Assembly: GCA_017934475.1 (NCBI GenBank)
Contig: JAGBJN010000001.1
Location: 292,981 to 356,980 of the forward strand
Source of the DNA: Clostridia bacterium
GTDB taxonomy: Bacteria; Bacillota; Clostridia; TANB77; CAG-508
Reading direction: 5' to 3'
Length of the DNA stretch: 64,000 bases
Shown here: in pieces, positions 61,417 through 64,000 of the stretch
How the letters are laid out: the number at the start of each line of letters is the position of its first letter
Numbering within the stretch: the stretch's first letter is position 1
Notes under the pieces: generated by a model
The model's input: only the letters and a program-made list of their open reading frames with translations
The model's database searches: none
Told to the model about the DNA's origin: nothing
Position numbers and translations under genes: made by a program

Positions 61417-61740
61417 CTATTTTTCCAGTTCATCATCGCCTTCTTTTGTTCTAGTGTTTACTCCATTAATAACTTTATATTCTCTTTTTGAATTTTTATA
61501 AACTTTTTTCTGTATTTCATCTTCTAAATCTATTCCTAGAATTTCTGATAGCCCTAATAAATATATAGCAACATCTGCTAATTCTTCACCTAAGTCATCC
61601 TTCTTTTTTCTCCACGCTTCGTATGCTTCTGCAACCTCTCCATAAGTTAAACAAAATTCTTTATTTACATCTGTTACATTAAATCCTTTATCAAGCTTAT
61701 TTTGATATATTTCTTTTTGCAATTTATTTAAATCTACCAT
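61417..61740 (-). CDS. MazG-like nucleotide pyrophosphohydrolase
   Basis: MazG-fold enzymes hydrolyse NTPs or dNTPs to monophosphates. The 107-residue single-domain protein has the four-helix metal-site motif: LTYGEVAEAYEAWRKKKDDLGEELADVAIYLLGLSEILG (E-x3-E, then E-E-x2-D), near residues 30-72. A polar C-terminal tail follows. Strong AGGAGG site. It adds to the nucleotide-sanitation genes of the window. Substrate preference is unknown. Confidence 0.9.
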   Translation of the reverse strand: MVDLNKLQKEIYQNKLDKGFNVTDVNKEFCLTYGEVAEAYEAWRKKKDDLGEELADVAIYLLGLSEILGIDLEDEIQKKVYKNSKREYKVINGVNTRTKEGDDELEK

Positions 61741-61799
61741 TTTTTTTCCTCCTATTTTTTATCTCTAATACCAAATTTAAATTATCTAATTTTGAATAT

Positions 61800-62447
61800 T
61801 TATATATCTCTTTCATATACTTCATTTACAATTTCATTATTTTCTAGCATATTTTTAAAGTCATCTAATTCTGATTTTGTTCCATACACATCAATTATCA
61901 AAGATTCTCCAGGCATTTCATTATTGGCATATTGCTCTATCATTTCATTATTAATTGAAATATCTGAAAATTTGTTTTTTAACAAATTTATTGCCTCTTC
62001 TTTTGAAATATATGTTATTTTATTTACTAAAAGACTCTGTTTAATAAATTCTTGTAAAATAAATACTTGATCTTCACCAACTTCATCCTTTAACATTACT
62101 TGATAAGATTTTTGAATTCTTTCCAAATCATTTTCTTTTGAAAATTCCATTGTACCACTGATAAATTTCATAAAAATTTTTCCATCAGTATATGTATAAT
62201 TTGTGGTTGAACCTTTTTCATTAAATTGTTTATTATCCCAAGTTAATTCATTTGTTTTATTATCAAATGTTAATGTAGCTGTCTTGTTTTCTTTAACTAC
62301 TAGAGTATATGTTGTATTTGCACTTTTCCCGTAATATGTTCCTATCATATTTCTATCATAATCCTCATTATTTATAATAAAAACTAAAGAAACTATAAGT
62401 ATAATTGTAATAATACAAATTAAACTTATTATTATCTTTTTATTCAA
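61800..62447 (-). CDS. membrane-anchored protein with an FtsX-ectodomain-like C-terminus
   Basis: The 215-residue protein has one N-terminal membrane helix, a beta-rich middle (GTYYGKSANTTYTLVVKENKTATLTFDNKTNEL) and a C-terminal part from about residue 140. That part reads like the extracellular domain of FtsX: ITYISKEEAINLLKNKFSD, NEMPGESLIIDVYGTKSELDDFKNMLENNEIVNEV. No FtsE or FtsX core lies near. The preferred start is a TTG at 62447, because GGAGGTGG lies 8 nt before it and overlaps the in-frame ATG at 62462. A TTGCTA-18-TATAAT promoter fits this start. Function is unknown. Confidence 0.72.
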   Translation of the reverse strand: MNKKIIISLICIITIILIVSLVFIINNEDYDRNMIGTYYGKSANTTYTLVVKENKTATLTFDNKTNELTWDNKQFNEKGSTTNYTYTDGKIFMKFISGTMEFSKENDLERIQKSYQVMLKDEVGEDQVFILQEFIKQSLLVNKITYISKEEAINLLKNKFSDISINNEMIEQYANNEMPGESLIIDVYGTKSELDDFKNMLENNEIVNEVYERDI

Positions 62448-62835
62448 AATCTCCACCTCCATTTTTTTATTATTTGAATTATATCATAATAAAGTATAAT
62501 TTAGCAATAAATAAGATGTAAAGAATATTTTCTACAATATATAGTCATCCATTATAATTTAACAGCAAAAAAATTCAAACTATAAAGTCCAATATTCCTT
62601 ATTTATATCTCCCTTTATTGAAAATGATAATTTTAGTAGATTCCACTGTCGATAAGTGTTTAAATCATATTAACTGTATCTTTTTTATAATTAATAAAGT
62701 AGAACAAAATGTTCTACTCTTATTAAGCAAATTATCACACATTCTCCTGAGCACCCCCACACTTTCTTTCAGCACGGTGCTGTTGCCTTTTAGTTACGGA
62801 GAACCAATCCCAAGGTATTTTATATAATTGTTTAT
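62448..62835. other. intergenic region with promoter and a GC-richer structured stretch
   Basis: This 388-bp stretch holds the promoter of the FtsX-domain gene at its left end (62478-62507). In its right half it has a patch far richer in G and C than the surroundings. TTCTCC (62742-62747) pairs with GGAGAA (62798-62803), and AGCACC (62750-62755) with GGTGCT (62776-62781). A short hairpin AGTAGAAC-AAAAT-GTTCTACT lies at 62699-62720. A 69-codon plus-strand frame across it has no ribosome binding site and low-complexity sequence, and I do not count it as a gene. Confidence 0.45.
62478..62507 (-). promoter_or_regulatory. sigma-A promoter of the FtsX-domain gene
   Basis: TTGCTA (62502-62507) and TATAAT (62478-62483) are separated by 18 bp. 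The expected transcription start, near 62471, supports the TTG start at 62447. Confidence 0.75.
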
Positions 62836-63207
62836 TTAATAAATGTATCCTATTACACTATGTATTTCTTTATGACAATTTGAACAAACTAATATACACT
62901 TCATTGCTTCTGCTTTATATTCTTTCCAAGACATAGTATTTCCTGAACCTAATTTAAAGTCTTTTTTACTTGGATTTTCATGATGAAACTCTAAAGCATC
63001 AACACATTTATCATAACCACATCTACAACATTTTCCACCAAGTAATTTTATAGCTTGTAATTTCATATTTCTTCTTAAAATAGTTTTCTGATGTTTTCTA
63101 GTTTGATTATCTAATCTCGTTGATTCACCACTACATTCATAACAATATATTCTTGCCCAGCTTTTAGTTTCAAATTTATTCTCACATATTTCACAAATCT
63201 TTATCAT
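62836..63207 (-). CDS. HNH-type endonuclease-like protein
   Basis: The 123-residue protein has several zinc-knuckle cysteines (ICEICENKFE and IYCYECSGES at the N-terminus, GGKCCRCGYDKC in the middle) and an HNH core: DALEFHHENPSKKDFKLG, then KCILVCSNCHKEIHS. The HH-x-N and C-x2-C-H-x3-H patterns fit HNH nucleases found free-standing in phages and next to mobile introns. It lies just downstream of the tRNA that contains a group I intron, on the same strand. A mobility role is possible but unproven. Confidence 0.78.
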   Translation of the reverse strand: MIKICEICENKFETKSWARIYCYECSGESTRLDNQTRKHQKTILRRNMKLQAIKLLGGKCCRCGYDKCVDALEFHHENPSKKDFKLGSGNTMSWKEYKAEAMKCILVCSNCHKEIHSVIGYIY

Positions 63208-63279
63208 TATAAATCACATCCTTTTGTATATTATATAATACTATAATTATTATTTATGTCGAAATTTGTCATAAAAACA

Positions 63280-63315
63280 AAAAAAATAACAGATACTTTT
63301 GTATCTGCTATTTAT
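63280..63315 (-). terminator. terminator of the rRNA-tRNA operon
   Basis: The stem with arms AGCAGATAC / GTATCTGTT, an AAAA loop and a run of eight T lies immediately after the tRNA CCA. The same 36 nt recur at 49835-49870. Confidence 0.88.
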
Positions 63316-63622
63316 GGCTCCCCTTGTTGGACTCGAACCAACGACCTATCGGTTACTGCACTACACTAATTTTCACTAGCATTAGATTACTCTAATTTGT
63401 AGTCTGGACTATCTCTTTACCATATTTTTCAACTTAGGTAGGTGGTGTATAGTCTCTACACATAGCTTTCGCCTTGCTCGGTATTGTCGTCAACATTACT
63501 TGTTACGAGTTTCACCGACTTAGCCACCTTTTTCATCTATAAGTTTCCTTATAGAGCTGCTAACTTCTTGATCTTGCGATCTGCTCGACAGCCGAGCGCT
63601 CTACCAACTGAGCTAAAGAGGA
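63315..63622 (-). tRNA. tRNA-Asn (anticodon GUU) interrupted by a group I intron
   Basis: Exon 1 (63588-63622, 35 nt) and exon 2 (63315-63355, 41 nt with encoded CCA) join to a 76-nt tRNA. It has a 7-bp acceptor stem, the D arm GCTC-AGTTGGTA-GAGC, anticodon loop CTGTTAA (GUU) and the T arm GTTGG-TTCGAGT-CCAAC. G73 and the GUU anticodon indicate asparagine. The intron (63356-63587) enters between anticodon positions 35 and 36. One mismatch (27-43) is seen at the base of the anticodon stem. It follows 5S rRNA in the same transcript. Confidence 0.92.
63356..63587 (-). mobile_element. ORF-less group I intron, 232 nt, in the tRNA-Asn anticodon
   Basis: Elements on the minus strand: exon 1 ends in U, which can form the U-G wobble of P1 (GCTGT with intron GCAGC). 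P3 is GGTGG (63524-63528) with CCACC (63441-63445). P7 is GACTAT (63449-63454) with ATAGTC (63407-63412). P8 is TACC/GGTA, and a P9 hairpin ATTAGA-GTAA-TCTAAT is present. The R and S regions read GTAGAGACTATACACC and AAGAGATAGTCC. The intron ends in G as required. No protein is encoded within it. Confidence 0.9.
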
Positions 63623-63632
63623 ATATATAAAA

Positions 63633-63748
63633 CTGGCGACAACCTATTTTCTCAACAAGGTAACTCGTAAATATCGTCGGCACTTAAAGGCTTGACTTCC
63701 GTGTTCGGAATGGGAACGGGTATTTCCCTTTAAGTCATAATCACCAGA
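63633..63748 (-). rRNA. 5S ribosomal RNA
   Basis: The minus strand begins TCTGGTGATTATGACTTAAAGG. It carries the universally conserved CCGTTCCCATTCCGAACACGG loop region split over the centre, and ends GGTTGTCGCCAG. Length is about 116 nt, normal for 5S. It follows the 23S gene after a ~157-bp spacer and precedes the tRNA by 10 bp. Confidence 0.93.
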
Positions 63749-63905
63749 AAAGTATAATGTACTTTTCAATTAACTTTAAATAATATAACACTAATTTTTA
63801 TATTTGTAAATATATTTTTAACAAATTTTTAAAAATTATTCTATATTATTTATTAATTGTTAGCACACTCAAAAATACATAGAAAAAAGATATATATATA
63901 ATTGT

Positions 63906-64000
63906 GGTTAAGCCCTCGATTTATTAGTACTGGTCAGCTACATACATCACTGCACTTACACCTCCAGCCTATCAACCACATAGTCTACATGGAATCTTAC
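63906..64000 (-). rRNA. 23S ribosomal RNA, 3' end only
   Basis: The minus strand ends in the conserved 23S 3' terminal sequence, GTGGTTGATAGGCTGGAGGTGTAAG followed later by CTGACCAGTACTAATAAATCGAGGGCTTAACC. About 95 nt are inside the window; the rest lies beyond 64000. The order 23S-5S-tRNA on the minus strand shows the rRNA operon is the source of the tRNA transcript. Confidence 0.93.

Noticed and set aside
62618-62827. Plus-strand open frame of 69 codons in the gap before the HNH gene
   Set aside because: No ribosome binding site, low-complexity sequence and no recognisable domain; it crosses the GC-richer structured stretch.
1-64000. CRISPR arrays, insertion sequences or prophage in the window
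   Set aside because: I saw no regularly spaced direct repeats, transposase motifs (DDE, HUH) or phage structural genes; the only repeats are terminator-like stems and the two-copy structured element.

Overview
The window is very AT-rich and looks like a chromosomal segment of an anaerobic, endospore-forming member of the Clostridia, perhaps an uncultured gut lineage. The evidence is: a spore-germination protease (gpr); a broken spore-photoproduct-lyase-type gene; a class III anaerobic ribonucleotide reductase as the only reductase seen; Gram-positive promoters (TTGACA-17-TATAAT), strong AGGAGG ribosome binding sites and LexA boxes of the Bacillus/Clostridium type. Taxonomy is inferred from gene content, not from a search. 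Nearly all genes lie on the minus strand, and transcription runs toward coordinate 1 from an rRNA operon at the right edge.

Layout, left to right. 1-7.5 kb: core metabolism and cell wall (pgi partial, gpr, holA, GH133-type glycogen debranching enzyme, yvcK, murB). 7.5-9.2 kb: two plus-strand TM2-domain genes flanking a TcdA-type E1-like enzyme. 9.2-16.5 kb: long-chain acyl-CoA synthetase, RdgB-type pyrophosphatase, an unusual pair (membrane-anchored phosphate-binding-type protein plus a large exported protein of unknown family), and a polysaccharide deacetylase with Ig-like repeats. 16.5-24.5 kb: a LexA-controlled Y-family polymerase operon, a PP2C phosphatase/nitroreductase/ABC exporter operon, and dinD with an in-frame amber stop under a promoter laid out like that of the polymerase. 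24.8-28.4 kb: nrdDG divergent from a Crp/Fnr-type regulator whose promoter contains a perfect 22-bp palindrome.

28-40 kb: a mixed set of NUDIX, alpha/beta hydrolase, flavodoxin, CDF transporter, TtcA-like, CorC/HlyC-like, HAM1-like, sirtuin and SAM-riboswitch-controlled metK genes, then a frameshifted splB-like gene. 40-49.8 kb: a compositionally foreign VanX-like dipeptidase, an ECF sigma/anti-sigma operon, a MATE transporter fused to a cytidylate-kinase-like domain, a HerA-like ATPase and nucleotide-housecleaning enzymes. 50-56.2 kb: a TetR-controlled MMPL exporter operon with a heptad-repeat secreted protein, an acyl-ACP thioesterase and a 30-residue peptide. 56.3-62.5 kb: small membrane proteins, one behind a cyclic-di-GMP-I riboswitch; a DUF2975/Xre operon; a second ECF sigma/anti-sigma pair sharing a promoter motif with the first; MazG; and a lone FtsX-ectodomain-like protein. 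62.8-64 kb: an HNH protein, a tRNA-Asn(GUU) split by a 232-nt group I intron in its anticodon, 5S rRNA and the 3' end of 23S rRNA.

Recurring themes are nucleotide-pool sanitation (three HAM1-family proteins, two NUDIX, MazG), DNA-damage response (polY/yolD, dinD, splB-like; two of these are interrupted) and envelope stress regulation (two ECF pairs). I saw no CRISPR array, insertion sequence or prophage.
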